Shown one piece after another: positions 9,797 through 17,889 of a stretch of DNA of 64,000 nt. Within the stretch, counting starts at the first letter, position 1, and every line of letters begins with the position of its first letter. The stretch covers positions 62,001-126,000 of the forward strand of contig NZ_AXWW01000010.1 of NCBI RefSeq assembly GCF_000482865.1. Reading direction: 5' to 3'. The DNA is from Actinokineospora inagensis DSM 44258. GTDB taxonomy: Bacteria > Actinomycetota > Actinomycetes > Mycobacteriales > Pseudonocardiaceae. The translations under genes were made by a program, and so were the position numbers. The notes beneath the pieces are model-generated. The model made no database searches and was not told the origin of the DNA. It saw nothing but the letters and a program-made list of their open reading frames with translations.

Positions 9797-10070
9797 CGAT
9801 TCGGGGCTGCTGAGGCCGATTCGATCTTGAACCAGACGGAGTGGGCCGGTGGCAGCCGGGCACCGCGGCATCCATCGAGCTGCCCACAGGCCGCCACGCG
9901 GGACCCGATTTCTGTCGGCATCCCCGGCATAGGCCCGAACCGGGGGCTGCTCAGGCCGACTCGACGCGCCCGCGCCCCACAGGGGTCCGGTGAGGGGCGC
10001 GTGCGGCAGCCCCTCAGCGACTGTCCACAGGCCGCCGGGCTGTCCACAGCCCCAGCGCAGGACCGGATTC

Positions 10071-10093
10071 CCGTCGGTGCTGCCCACTAGGCT
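10071..10093 (+). promoter_or_regulatory. RecA-NDp/PafBC-type promoter core (copy F)
   Basis: CCGTCGGTG, eight bases, TAGGCT, preceded by two TGTCCACA boxes (10022-10029 and 10041-10048). Transcription from it would run antisense into csrA. Confidence 0.5.
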
Positions 10094-10141
10094 GGAATCG
10101 GGGGCTGTTCAGCGCAGTCGATCTTCGTGCGGGGAGCTGAC

Positions 10142-10429
10142 CTACTCGGCTGGGGGCTTGGGTGGGCGCGGTGGGGGGACCGGGCCTGGGTGGCCCGGTC
10201 CCCGGTTGCGCAGGGCGTCCGACAGGAGGGCCGCGGCTTGTTCGCCCGTGCGGGCGGCGGCCTCGTTGGCGCGGCGGAGTTCGCGGTAGACCTCGTCGCG
10301 GTGGACCGCGACGGAGCGGGGGGCCTGGATGCCGACGCGGACCACGTCGCCGCGGATGTCGAGGACGGTGACGGTGACCTCGTCTCCGATGCGGACGCTC
10401 TCGCCGGTTCGACGGGTCAGCACCAGCAC
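10142..10429 (-). CDS. csrA: Carbon storage regulator CsrA, flagellin translation regulator
   Basis: CsrA is a small homodimeric RNA-binding protein that blocks ribosome access at GGA motifs. The first 60 residues hold the whole CsrA fold, starting [16 protein letters not shown] and including [20 protein letters not shown]. The 95-residue chain is longer than most CsrA proteins because of a Pro-rich tail from about residue 65. It is the last gene of the flgN-flgK-flgL-fliW-csrA operon, 27 bases after fliW. As in Bacillus, FliW should hold CsrA inactive until flagellin binds FliW, so the likely target is the flagellin leader at 14822-14878. Confidence 0.95.
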   Translation of the reverse strand: MLVLTRRTGESVRIGDEVTVTVLDIRGDVVRVGIQAPRSVAVHRDEVYRELRRANEAAARTGEQAAALLSDALRNRGPGHPGPVPPPRPPKPPAE

Positions 10430-10456
10430 GTGATCACTCCTGTCGAAGCGCGGTGT

Positions 10457-10909
10457 TCAGGCGGGCAGCAGTCGGGCGCGGATGGGGAGATCTTCCTCCA
10501 GGATGACCTGCGCCGCTCGTCGGGTGCTCTGGTCGACGATGACCGGGGCGAGCAGGTTGGCGGTGGCCTCGGCGACCGAACCGGCGGCGGTGACCACGAG
10601 CAGGACCAGCAGGTCGGCCGGGTCGGTGGTGCCGAGCTGCTCGAGGACCTGGGTGCTGACCTCGGGCGCGTAGTCGGGGAAGAACGGCGCGGGTGGGACC
10701 ACCAGGAACCGCAGTTCCGGCTCCTCCACCGAGCGCAGGGTGAACAGCGGCCCGTCCTCGTCCACGGCGACCAGCGCGAACTCGCGGTGGTCGGGGAACC
10801 CCGGGATGGGGGTGCGGAACTCGATGGTGGGCAGGCCGTGCTCGGCGCCTGCGGTGGACTCGGTGCTCACGGCGGACGCCGCACCTCCTCGGGCCAGGGT
10901 GGCGGTCAT
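10457..10909 (-). CDS. fliW: Flagellar assembly factor FliW
   Basis: FliW binds free flagellin and, when flagellin is exported, binds and inhibits CsrA, coupling flagellin synthesis to export. This 150-residue protein has a variable 25-residue N-terminus, then the family core: IEFRTPIPGFPDHREFALV, PLFTLRSVEEPELRFLVVPP, FFPDYAPEVS and an ADLLVLLVVT strand, ending with the helix-strand region TANLLAPVIVDQSTRRAAQVI. Its ATG overlaps the flgL stop by three bases (minus strand ATGA), so the two are translationally coupled. csrA follows 27 bases on. Confidence 0.94.
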   Translation of the reverse strand: MTATLARGGAASAVSTESTAGAEHGLPTIEFRTPIPGFPDHREFALVAVDEDGPLFTLRSVEEPELRFLVVPPAPFFPDYAPEVSTQVLEQLGTTDPADLLVLLVVTAAGSVAEATANLLAPVIVDQSTRRAAQVILEEDLPIRARLLPA

Positions 10910-11799
10910 CGCAGGAAGTCCAGCAGGGAGGGCTGGACGACCCGCGCGGTGGCGGCGAGGGCGGCCTGGTAGCCCGCGGTCTGCGTCTGCAGGCTGATGA
11001 TCGCCTTGGCCATGTCGATGTCCTCGATGTCGGTCAACCGCGAGTTCAGCGCCACGGTCTGCGTGCCCGCCGTGTCCTGGGCCGCGGTGAGCTGACTGTA
11101 CCGACTGCCGATGGAGGTCAACTCCGTGTCGACCCGCGTCTTCGCCGAATCCAACCGATCGAGGTCACCGGTGAGCCCGGACGTGCTGCCGTTGGTCAGG
11201 TTGGTCGCGATGGACCCCAGCACGTCGAACACGCTGCTGCCCGCGGTGGTGCCGAACACGTCACCCGACACGTCGACGCGCACCTGGGTGTTGTCGCCGA
11301 CGCGGCGCATGACCGTGCCGGTGTCACCCAGGTAGGCGCCGGTGTCGTCGAACGCGCGGGTGGACGCGCTGGTGCCGCCGAACACCGGGCGACCGAGGTA
11401 GCTCGTGTTGGCCAGGCCGATCATGCTGTCCCGGATGGTGCCGATCTCGGTGGCGATGCCCGCGCGGGCGGCCGGGTCGCTGGCCGCGGGCTCGGACTTG
11501 CCCTGCAGCACCAGGTCGCGGGCGCGGTTGAGCAGGTCGGTGGCGCTGGTCAACGCGTTCTCCGCGGTGCTGATGCGGGCGACGCCGTCGGTGGCGCTGC
11601 GGGTGTAGCGGTCGCGGGTCGCGATGTCCTGGCGGACCTGCATGGCCGAGACGACGCCGGTCGGCGAGTCGGACGGCTTCGAGACCTGCTTGCCGGTGGT
11701 GATCTGCTCGCGCAGCGTGTCCAGGTTGTTGGAGCTGGTGCGCAGGCCGGAGAGCACGCGCAGTTGGGTCGACTGTTCCGTGACGCGGAAGCCGGACAT
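10906..11799 (-). CDS. flgL: Flagellar hook-associated protein 3 (hook-filament junction)
   Basis: FlgL forms the ring that joins FlgK to the filament. The 297-residue protein has flagellin-like terminal helices: the N-terminus reads RVTEQSTQLRVLSGLRTSS with LREQITTGKQVSKPSDSP, and the C-terminus has LTDIEDIDMAKAIISLQTQTAGYQAAL. It is a little shorter than many homologues because the middle domain (about 140-240) is small. It lies three bases after flgK, in the order FlgK then FlgL expected for these proteins, and overlaps fliW downstream. Confidence 0.94.
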   Translation of the reverse strand: MSGFRVTEQSTQLRVLSGLRTSSNNLDTLREQITTGKQVSKPSDSPTGVVSAMQVRQDIATRDRYTRSATDGVARISTAENALTSATDLLNRARDLVLQGKSEPAASDPAARAGIATEIGTIRDSMIGLANTSYLGRPVFGGTSASTRAFDDTGAYLGDTGTVMRRVGDNTQVRVDVSGDVFGTTAGSSVFDVLGSIATNLTNGSTSGLTGDLDRLDSAKTRVDTELTSIGSRYSQLTAAQDTAGTQTVALNSRLTDIEDIDMAKAIISLQTQTAGYQAALAATARVVQPSLLDFLR

Positions 11800-11802
11800 C
11801 GG

Positions 11803-13188
11803 TTAAGCCCCCATCCGGTTGATCAGGGTGTCCAACATGGAGTCAACGGCGCTCATCACCTTGGCAGCGGCCTCGTAGGAGCGCTGGTAGGACAGCATCG
11901 AGGTGAGCTCCTCGTCGAGGTTGACCCCGGACGCGGCTGACCGCGCGGCGTCGACCTGGTCGGTGATGGTGCCCTGGGTGGCGGCGGCCTGGGCGGCGGC
12001 CTTGACCTTCATGCCGATGTCGGCGACGTTGGTCTGGTAAACCTGGTCGGCGCCGCCGGTGGCGGAGCCGAGCCGGGCCATCACGTCGGCGTTGCCGCCG
12101 TCGAGCGCCTTGGTGGCGCTGGACGACGCGGCGATCGCCTTGGGGTCGGTGGTGGTGACGGCGATGCCCGCGGCGGTGGTGCCGCTCATCAGCGCGCCGC
12201 CCGCGACACCGGCGGCGGTGAAGCCTGCCGCGTTGGCGGTGTTGACCTGGTTGACCAGGGTCTTGGCGACGTTGTCGAACCGGGTCAACTGGTCGGTCAG
12301 CGTCGTGTTGAGCCCGGTGAGCAGTGCGCCCGCCTTGCCGCCCGTCCCGGTGACCGCCGTGGCGTTGTCCGTCCACTGCAGGGTGACGGCGTTGCCGCCC
12401 TGCGCGTCGGTGATGGTCGTGCCGCCCGCGACGGCGAGCTGGCGGGCGGTGGCGCCGGTCACCAGCGACGACCCGCCGATGGTCAGGTTGACCGCGTCGT
12501 CCGGGGTGCGGGTCACCTGCGCGCCGGTCATCTCCACCAGCGACAGCGCGACGGTGTCGCGCTGGTCGGCGAGCTCGTTGTAGCTGACCCCGGCCGCCTT
12601 GGCGCGCACGACCGAGTTGTTCAGGTCGGCCAGGCGCTGCGCGGCGGCGTTGATGTCGCTGGCGGTGCCGCCCAACTGGGTGCGGCGCCCGTCGAACTGG
12701 CCGGACAGCTCGCTGGCGGCGTTGCCCAGCGAGTTGGCGACGGACTGGGCGCGGGTCAGCAACTGGGTGCGGGCACCCTGGTCGCCGGGGTTGTCACCGA
12801 CGTCGGTGAAACCCGCCCACAGGTTGGTCAACTGCGCCTGCAGGCCGTTGTCGCTGGGTTCGTTGTAGACGGTCTGGGCGTCGGTGAGCACCTCGCTGGT
12901 GGTGGTGAGCGAGGCGTTGCGCTCGTGCTCGGTGCGGACCCTGGCCTCGACGTAGGCGTCCTGCAGCCGGTTCACCGAGGTGACCTGCACGCCCTGGCCG
13001 GTGGAGTTCTTGTCCGGAGTGGACCAGAGGGCCGGGACCTGGGAGCCACCCACCGGGGTGGTTTCCAGGCGCTGCCGGGTGTACCCCTCGGTGCCCGCGT
13101 TCGCGATGTTCTGACCGGCCAGCTCCAGGCCCTGGCGCTGGGTGCGCAGGGCGGTGAGGGCGGTGTTGATCCCGCTGAAGGTGCTCAT
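11803..13188 (-). CDS. flgK: Flagellar hook-associated protein 1
   Basis: FlgK is the first hook-filament junction protein, exported by the flagellar type III system. The 461-residue chain begins STFSGINTALTALRTQRQG and has the rod/hook N-terminal motif AGQNIANAGTEGYTRQRLE near residues 27-45. The C-terminus carries VNLDEELTSMLSYQRSYEAAAKVM, the typical closing coiled coil. The ATG directly abuts the flgN stop codon. The order flgN-flgK-flgL gives the chaperone just before its two clients. Confidence 0.95.
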   Translation of the reverse strand: MSTFSGINTALTALRTQRQGLELAGQNIANAGTEGYTRQRLETTPVGGSQVPALWSTPDKNSTGQGVQVTSVNRLQDAYVEARVRTEHERNASLTTTSEVLTDAQTVYNEPSDNGLQAQLTNLWAGFTDVGDNPGDQGARTQLLTRAQSVANSLGNAASELSGQFDGRRTQLGGTASDINAAAQRLADLNNSVVRAKAAGVSYNELADQRDTVALSLVEMTGAQVTRTPDDAVNLTIGGSSLVTGATARQLAVAGGTTITDAQGGNAVTLQWTDNATAVTGTGGKAGALLTGLNTTLTDQLTRFDNVAKTLVNQVNTANAAGFTAAGVAGGALMSGTTAAGIAVTTTDPKAIAASSSATKALDGGNADVMARLGSATGGADQVYQTNVADIGMKVKAAAQAAATQGTITDQVDAARSAASGVNLDEELTSMLSYQRSYEAAAKVMSAVDSMLDTLINRMGA

Positions 13189-13677
13189 CTACAGGGCCTC
13201 GTCCACCAGTCGGGCGCCCACGGCGGCGGGCGCGGTGCTGCCGTCGGCCCGGTACAGGGCGGTCTCGCCGTCGCCGCGCACCACGCGCAGCGCCTCGGCG
13301 ACCGCCCGGCGGCCGGACGTCAGCAGGTCTCGGTTGGCCTCCACAGCGGACTCGATTTCCGCCGAAAGAGTGGCAAGCGCGGTGCGGTGCTCGGCGAAGA
13401 CGGCCTTCCACGGCTCGTCGAGTGCCTCGGTGAGCTGGGCCAGGCTCGGGCCGGGCGGCAGGCCCAGCGTGTCGGCGAGCTCGTCGACGGCGGCGGCGCG
13501 CAGCAGTTCGGTGCTCTGGATCCGCTCCAGCATCAGCTCGACCTCGTAGGTCGCCGACCCCAGCCACCTGGTGCGGCCCGCGGCCAGCAGCAGGCTCTCC
13601 ACCTCCAGCTTGAACAGCAGGAGGGACAGCAGCTCGCGCTGCCGCCAGAGGATCGCCGAGGTCTCCACGGGGTTCAT
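13189..13677 (-). CDS. flgN: FlgN-type flagellar export chaperone
   Basis: This 162-residue, largely helical protein has the size, position and pattern of FlgN, the cytoplasmic chaperone for FlgK and FlgL. The helix near residues 6-30 reads ILWRQRELLSLLLFKLEVE, like the FlgN start in Gram-positive flagellar operons. An in-frame frame continues upstream to 13803, but GGAGG lies eight bases before the ATG at 13675-13677, and the sigma-28-type promoter at 13722-13749 would lie inside the longer version. It is the first gene of the leftward operon that ends with csrA. Confidence 0.85.
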   Translation of the reverse strand: MNPVETSAILWRQRELLSLLLFKLEVESLLLAAGRTRWLGSATYEVELMLERIQSTELLRAAAVDELADTLGLPPGPSLAQLTEALDEPWKAVFAEHRTALATLSAEIESAVEANRDLLTSGRRAVAEALRVVRGDGETALYRADGSTAPAAVGARLVDEAL

Positions 13678-13721
13678 CTGCACTGCCTCCGGTAGGCGGG
13701 TCCGATGGTTCTCAACAAGCC

Positions 13722-13749
13722 CTATCGGCCCAGTGGGGGCACGCTTGAG
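13722..13749 (-). promoter_or_regulatory. Sigma-28-type promoter of the flgN-flgK-flgL-fliW-csrA operon
   Basis: Read on the minus strand: CTCAA, 15 bases, GCCGATAG, ending 44 bases before the flgN ATG. It is the closest match in the window to the FliA/WhiG consensus TAAA-N15-GCCGATAA. Confidence 0.7.
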
Positions 13750-13898
13750 GAAACCGCAGAAAACCGTTCCGAGAGTCGCACCCGAGACGCACCCGGGAGG
13801 CACTGGGGACGCACCCTCCGACCCCCACCTTTGACGTCATCAGGGCGGACACACCAACCGCCCGTGACGTCCCAGATGGATGAGCGGCGGAGGAAGCA

Positions 13899-14765
13899 AT
13901 GTCCGAGAGCACCACCACCCGCACCACCGACACCGACGCCCTGATCGCGGCGAACCTGCCGCTGGTCGGCCACGTGGTGCGCGAGATGCTGGCTCGGGTC
14001 CCCGCGCACGTTCGGCGCGACGAGCTGTTCTCCGCGGGCTCGGAGGCGCTCGTCGCCGCCGCCAACGCCTACGACGCCGCCCGCGGCGTCCCGTTCCCGG
14101 CCTACGCCGCGGTGCGGGTGCGCGGCGCGCTGCTCGACGAGCTGCGCGGCCAGGACTGGGCGAGCCGCTCGGTGCGCGGCAAGGTCCGCAAGCTGGAGTC
14201 CGCCCGGGACGCCTTCGTCGCCGAGCACGGTCGGGTCCCCTCGGACGCCGAGCTGGCCGAGGCCATGGAGACCGACGTGCGCACCGTGGTGTCCATCCGG
14301 GACGACGTGCAGCGCTCGTTCGTGGTGAGCCTGCAGTCCGTGGTGTCCGACAGCCCCGAGGCCACCGAGATGGTCGTCCCGGACGAGCGCGGCACCCCCG
14401 AGGACCTCATCGTCGAGCGGGAGCGCATCGGCTACCTGCGCGACGCCGTCGAGGTGCTGCCGGAGCGGCTGCGCGTCGTCGTCGAGGAGTACTACTTCAA
14501 CAGCCGCCCGATGGCCGAGATCGCCGAGAAGCTCGGGGTCACCGAGTCCCGCGTCTCGCAGTTGCGCGCCGAGGCCACCGCCCTGCTGCGCGAGGGCATC
14601 AACTCGCAGCTCGACCCGGAGCGGGTCGGCGCCACCGAGAAGCCGGACGGCTGCGCCGCGCGCCGCCGCGCGTCCTACTACGCCGCCGTCGCCGCCCAGG
14701 GCACCCTGCGTACCCGCTTGGCGAAGACGACCGTGCACGGCGTGCCGGTCGACCTGTCCGCCTGA
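13899..14765 (+). CDS. fliA: FliA/WhiG-family sigma factor (sigma-28)
   Basis: This sigma-70 class 3 factor should direct RNA polymerase to late flagellar and chemotaxis promoters. Region 2 is at about residues 17-95 (LPLVGHVVREML, SAGSEALVAAANAYDAARGVPF), region 3 at about 100-160 (DWASRSVRGKVRKLE, LAEAMETDVRTV) and region 4 at about 190-245 (LPERLRVVVEEYYFNSRPMAEIAEKLGVTESRVSQL). A roughly 40-residue basic tail follows. GGAGGA lies four to five bases before the ATG. It sits between the flgN operon and flagellin, both with matching promoters. In Streptomyces the homologue WhiG works in sporulation; here the flagellar setting supports the motility role. No flgM-like anti-sigma gene was seen nearby. 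Confidence 0.93.
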   Translation: MSESTTTRTTDTDALIAANLPLVGHVVREMLARVPAHVRRDELFSAGSEALVAAANAYDAARGVPFPAYAAVRVRGALLDELRGQDWASRSVRGKVRKLESARDAFVAEHGRVPSDAELAEAMETDVRTVVSIRDDVQRSFVVSLQSVVSDSPEATEMVVPDERGTPEDLIVERERIGYLRDAVEVLPERLRVVVEEYYFNSRPMAEIAEKLGVTESRVSQLRAEATALLREGINSQLDPERVGATEKPDGCAARRRASYYAAVAAQGTLRTRLAKTTVHGVPVDLSA

Positions 14766-14793
14766 TTACCCCAAAAAAATCTTCCCGCCGTTC

Positions 14794-14821
14794 CTCAGAT
14801 ACCGGCGGGGATAACCGAAAG
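14794..14821 (+). promoter_or_regulatory. Candidate sigma-28-type promoter of flagellin
   Basis: CTCAG, 15 bases, ACCGAAAG, 57 bases before the fliC ATG. The -35 element and spacing match the other sites but the -10 departs in two or three positions. The -35 and spacer overlap a 7-bp stem (14783-14808). Confidence 0.5.
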
Positions 14822-14838
14822 TTCCGTTGACGGCCCAC

Positions 14839-14871
14839 GGAAGGGCCGACAAGGACTCTCTTCAAGGAGGA
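14839..14871 (+). promoter_or_regulatory. Candidate CsrA-binding leader of flagellin mRNA
   Basis: Three GGA triplets occur at 14839-14841, 14853-14855 and 14866-14868; the last lies inside the ribosome binding site GGAGGA. CsrA binds GGA motifs, and csrA/fliW are encoded about 4 kb away, so translational control of flagellin is likely. Binding is inferred, not shown. Confidence 0.45.
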
Positions 14872-14878
14872 AAATCAA

Positions 14879-16051
14879 ATGAGTCTGCGCATCAACTCCA
14901 ACATCGCGGCCATGAACGCTTACCGCAACCTGTCGGTCAACGACAAGCAGATGTCGAGCTCCCTCGAGAAGCTCTCGTCTGGTCTGCGGATCAACCGTGC
15001 GGCGGACGACGCCGCTGGCATGTCGATCGCCCAGGGCCTCACCGCCCAGATCGGCGGCCTCAAGGTCGCGGGCCGCAACGCCCAGGACGGCGTCAACGTC
15101 GTTCAGACCGCCGACGGCGCGCTGAACGAGTCGGCTGCCATCCTGCAGCGCATGCGGGACCTGGCTGTCCAGTCGGCCAACGGCGGCTCGCAGGACACCA
15201 ACGCCCAGGCGGCGGCTCAGACCGAGTTCGGCCAGCTCCAGTCGGAGCTGGACCGGATCGCGAAGACCACCTCCTTCGGCGGCCAGAAGCTGCTGGCCGT
15301 TGGCACCGCGGGCGGGGCCGCCTACGCCGGGTCCTTCCAGGTCGGCGCCAACAACACCACGGACGACCGCATCGACGTCACCCTCGACGCGACCGTCTTC
15401 GGTACCGCGGGCACCAAGGCCAGCAACACCCTGACCGGCACCTTCAGCAACGCCCTCGACGGTGAGTCCATCACCGCCACGCTGAACGGCACCGGCGCGA
15501 CCGTCAAGCTGAACAACCCGACCAACCTTGACGACGTCGTGAACCAGCTCAACGCGAACAACAACTTCAGCTCCTCGTTCGTCGCCACCAAGTCGGGCGC
15601 GGACCTGAAGATCTCGTCCAAGGTCGCCGCCAACGAGACCATCGCCGTCACCTCGACCGCGTCCGGCCTCACCGCAGGCACCGCGACCGCGGGCACCTCC
15701 GGCTCCACCGCCACCGGCTTCGACAGCGCTGGCCTCGGTGTCGGTTCGTCGGTCAACCTGTCGAACACCGCGAACGCCCGCAACGCGATCGACTCCGTTG
15801 ACTCGGCCATCAAGAGCCTGTCCACTGCTCGCGCCCAGCTCGGCGCGTACCAGAACCGGTTCGAGCACACCATCAACAACCTGAACGTCCAGGTGGAGAA
15901 CCTCTCGGCGTCCAAGTCGGCGATCACCGACACCGACATGGCCGACGAGATGGTCAAGTTCACCCGCTCGCAGATCCTGTCCCAGGCCGGCACCGCGATG
16001 CTGGCCCAGGCGAACCAGGCTCCGCAGTCCGTTCTGAAGTTGCTGGGCTGA
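14879..16051 (+). CDS. fliC: Flagellin
   Basis: The filament subunit, exported through the flagellar type III machine. The 390-residue protein has the conserved N-terminal D0/D1 helices (SLRINSNIAAMNAYRNL, SSGLRINRAADDAAGMSIAQ) and the C-terminal pair (AQLGAYQNRFEHTINNLNVQ, ending MLAQANQAPQSVLKLLG). The surface domain between about 150 and 280 is Thr/Ser/Ala-rich and variable. GGAGG sits eight bases before the ATG. This is the only flagellin gene in the window and forms its own transcript, with a promoter upstream and a strong terminator just after. Codon use is plainly biased to C-ending codons, as expected for a highly expressed gene. Confidence 0.98.
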   Translation: MSLRINSNIAAMNAYRNLSVNDKQMSSSLEKLSSGLRINRAADDAAGMSIAQGLTAQIGGLKVAGRNAQDGVNVVQTADGALNESAAILQRMRDLAVQSANGGSQDTNAQAAAQTEFGQLQSELDRIAKTTSFGGQKLLAVGTAGGAAYAGSFQVGANNTTDDRIDVTLDATVFGTAGTKASNTLTGTFSNALDGESITATLNGTGATVKLNNPTNLDDVVNQLNANNNFSSSFVATKSGADLKISSKVAANETIAVTSTASGLTAGTATAGTSGSTATGFDSAGLGVGSSVNLSNTANARNAIDSVDSAIKSLSTARAQLGAYQNRFEHTINNLNVQVENLSASKSAITDTDMADEMVKFTRSQILSQAGTAMLAQANQAPQSVLKLLG

Positions 16052-16063
16052 GTCAGCCGATTG

Positions 16064-16103
16064 GCCCGGGTACTGATCAGCCAGATCAGTACCCGGGCTT
16101 TTC
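16064..16103 (+). terminator. Rho-independent terminator of fliC
   Basis: A perfect 15-bp stem (GCCCGGGTACTGATC, loop AGCCA, complementary arm ending at 16098) is followed by TTTTCT. It starts 12 bases after the flagellin stop. The fliD promoter begins within the T-run. Confidence 0.93.
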
Positions 16104-16130
16104 TCATTATCCGGGCCACCCGGCCGAAGT
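16103..16130 (+). promoter_or_regulatory. Sigma-28-type promoter of fliD-fliS
   Basis: CTCAT, 15 bases, GCCGAAGT, ending 53 bases before the fliD ATG. It starts exactly where the flagellin terminator ends, so fliD is transcribed separately from fliC. Confidence 0.6.
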
Positions 16131-16183
16131 AACGGGTGACGACCCGTGAGGTTCACGGAATCGACGGAGAAGAAGGCCAGGAC

Positions 16184-17485
16184 ATGACTAGTAGCGTCGA
16201 CGGTCTCGTCAGTGGGCTGAACACCACCACCATCATCTCGCAGTTGATGACCATCGAGGCGGCCCCACAGGACCGCCTGAAGACCAAGGTCAGCGACCAG
16301 CAGACCCTCACCAGCGCCTACCAGGCGGTCAACGCCAAGATGCTGGCGGTGCAGAACGCGACGAAGGACCTGGCGACGGCCACCACCTGGACCGCGGTCA
16401 AGGGCGCCTCCTCGTCGAGCAACGTCACCGTGAGCACCTCGTCCACCGCGCTGACCGGCACCGCCACGTTCGACGTGAAGTACCTGGCCTCCGCGCACGT
16501 GATGACCTCCGCCGTGCCCTCTTCCGGCAACGTCGTCAACGGCAACAAGCTCACCTTCACCAAGCCGGACGGCACCTCGACCGACGTCAACATCACCACC
16601 AACACCGCGCAGGGCGTCGCCGACGCGATCAACTCGTCCAGCGCGGGCGTGCGGGCCAGCGTGATCACCACGACCAGCGGCCAGGTGCTGCAGTTCTCCG
16701 CCACCGGCACCGGCGCGGCCAAGTCGTTCACCGTCTCGGGCCTGACCAACTCCGCGAACGTGATGACCCAGGGCATCGACGGCCAGGTCAACGTTGGCGA
16801 CCCGAACAACGGCGGCTACACGCTGTCCAGCTCGGACAACAGCTACACCGGCCTGATCCCCGGGGTCACCGTGACCGCCACCAAGGTCGAGTCCGGCGTC
16901 ACCGTCACCACCACCGCCGACCCGTCCAAGGCGGCCCAGGCGATGGTGAACCTGGTCAACGCGGTCAACTCGGCACTGTCCACGATCGACTCGGCCAGCG
17001 CGTACAACCCGACCACCAAGACCGGCGGCCCGCTGACCGGCAACGCACTGGTGCGCAGCCTGCGCGAGTCGCTGCTCAGCGCGGTCAGCCAGGGCACCGG
17101 GTCCGGCAGCTTCGCGGCCAACGGGGTGTCGCTGAGCAAGGACGGGCAGCTCACCCTCGACCAGAGCGCCTTCCTCAACTCGATCACCAGCGACCCGGCG
17201 GGCACCAAGGCCAACCTGGGCACCACGCTGGGCGGCCGGTACAGCACCCTGGCCGACGACAACATCAACAGCACCACCGGCAAGATCACCCTGGTGATCC
17301 AGGCCGGGGACAGCTACGTGCGCTCGCTCAACGACCAGATCAGCGACTGGGACACCCGGCTGGCGGCCAAGAAGACCGCGCTGCAGACCCAGTACGCCAA
17401 CCTGGAGACCGCGCTCGGCAAGCTCAAGGACCAGGCCAGTTGGCTCTCCGGTCAGCTCGCCAGCCTGCCCACCAGCAGCTCCTGA
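16184..17485 (+). CDS. fliD: Flagellar filament capping protein (HAP2)
   Basis: FliD forms the cap at the filament tip and guides flagellin folding. The 433-residue chain starts TSSVDGLVSGLNTTTIISQL, the conserved HAP2 N-terminus, followed by AAPQDRLKTKVSDQQT. The C-terminal coiled-coil region reads LNDQISDWDTRLAAKKTALQ and ends at LASLPTSSS. An upstream in-frame codon at 16136 is possible but lies close to the promoter and gives an unusual leader, so the ATG at 16184 is preferred. fliS follows after 11 bases. Confidence 0.94.
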   Translation: MTSSVDGLVSGLNTTTIISQLMTIEAAPQDRLKTKVSDQQTLTSAYQAVNAKMLAVQNATKDLATATTWTAVKGASSSSNVTVSTSSTALTGTATFDVKYLASAHVMTSAVPSSGNVVNGNKLTFTKPDGTSTDVNITTNTAQGVADAINSSSAGVRASVITTTSGQVLQFSATGTGAAKSFTVSGLTNSANVMTQGIDGQVNVGDPNNGGYTLSSSDNSYTGLIPGVTVTATKVESGVTVTTTADPSKAAQAMVNLVNAVNSALSTIDSASAYNPTTKTGGPLTGNALVRSLRESLLSAVSQGTGSGSFAANGVSLSKDGQLTLDQSAFLNSITSDPAGTKANLGTTLGGRYSTLADDNINSTTGKITLVIQAGDSYVRSLNDQISDWDTRLAAKKTALQTQYANLETALGKLKDQASWLSGQLASLPTSSS

Positions 17486-17496
17486 GGAGGCTCCTG

Positions 17497-17889
17497 ATGA
17501 CTTCCCCCGCGCTGCGCCAGCGCTACCTGGCTGACTCGATCACCACCGCGACCCCCGGTCGCCTGCTGGTGATGCTCTACGACCGGCTGTGCCTCGACCT
17601 CTCCCGCGGCGTCGACGCGCTCGCCGCGCAGGACCGGGAGAACGCGTCGGAACTGCTGCTGCACGCCCAGGACATCCTGCTGGAGCTGCAGGGCTCGCTG
17701 CGCCCCGACGCGTGGGCGGGCGGCCCGGAGCTGGCCAGCCTGTACTCGTACCTGCTCGCCGAGCTGATGCGGGCCAACATCAAGCAGGACGCCGACTCGG
17801 TCCGCCGCTGCCTGGCCATGGTCGAGCCGCTGCGCGACGCGTGGCGCGAGGCCGTGGAGACGCTGCCCGCGACGAACGGGGCGTCATGA
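17497..17889 (+). CDS. fliS: Flagellin export chaperone FliS
   Basis: FliS binds the flagellin C-terminus and prevents premature polymerisation before export. The 130-residue helical protein contains LRQRYLADSITTATPGRLLVMLYDRLCLDL, in which the YxxxxI/V..A.P..L(L)xMLYD pattern is the family signature. AGGAGG overlaps the fliD stop and lies six to seven bases before the ATG, so a longer frame beginning within fliD is rejected. It overlaps the next gene by four bases (ATGA). Confidence 0.95.
   Translation: MTSPALRQRYLADSITTATPGRLLVMLYDRLCLDLSRGVDALAAQDRENASELLLHAQDILLELQGSLRPDAWAGGPELASLYSYLLAELMRANIKQDADSVRRCLAMVEPLRDAWREAVETLPATNGAS

Larger units (their letters stand above)
9330..10116. repeat. 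Cluster of six diverged, mixed-orientation promoter-like repeat units
   Basis: Six copies of one unit of about 70-95 bp fill the gap between the permease and csrA. Copies A (9330-9401) and B (9454-9545) are inverted; C (9601-9694), D (9741-9832), E (9878-9968) and F (10021-10116) are forward. Each reads: TGTCCACA-like box, about 20-30 bases with GCGGGANCCG or GCAGGACCGG, (C/T)GTCGGTG, eight bases, TAGGCT, then GATTCGGGGGCTGCTC. Copies B, C and D continue with CGATCTTGA-like sequence. B and E have decayed promoter cores. Open frames here are short and inconsistent, and no product is supported. The layout matches the DNA-damage promoter class often found before DUF222/HNH endonuclease genes, so these may be fossils of such copies or a regulatory cluster. 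Confidence 0.75.

Noticed and set aside
9330-10116. Replication origin, because of several TTGTCCACA-like boxes
   Set aside because: There is no dnaA or dnaN, no AT-rich unwinding segment, and each box belongs to a promoter repeat with fixed spacing.
9202-10289. Several short open frames in the repeat block before csrA
   Set aside because: They carry pieces such as RIQPSG and [10 protein letters not shown] that are only translations of the repeated promoter unit in different frames.
14783-14808. 7-bp stem before fliC as a terminator of the sigma gene
   Set aside because: The A-run lies upstream, so it would be a terminator only for the minus strand, where no gene ends. It overlaps the fliC promoter and is probably incidental.
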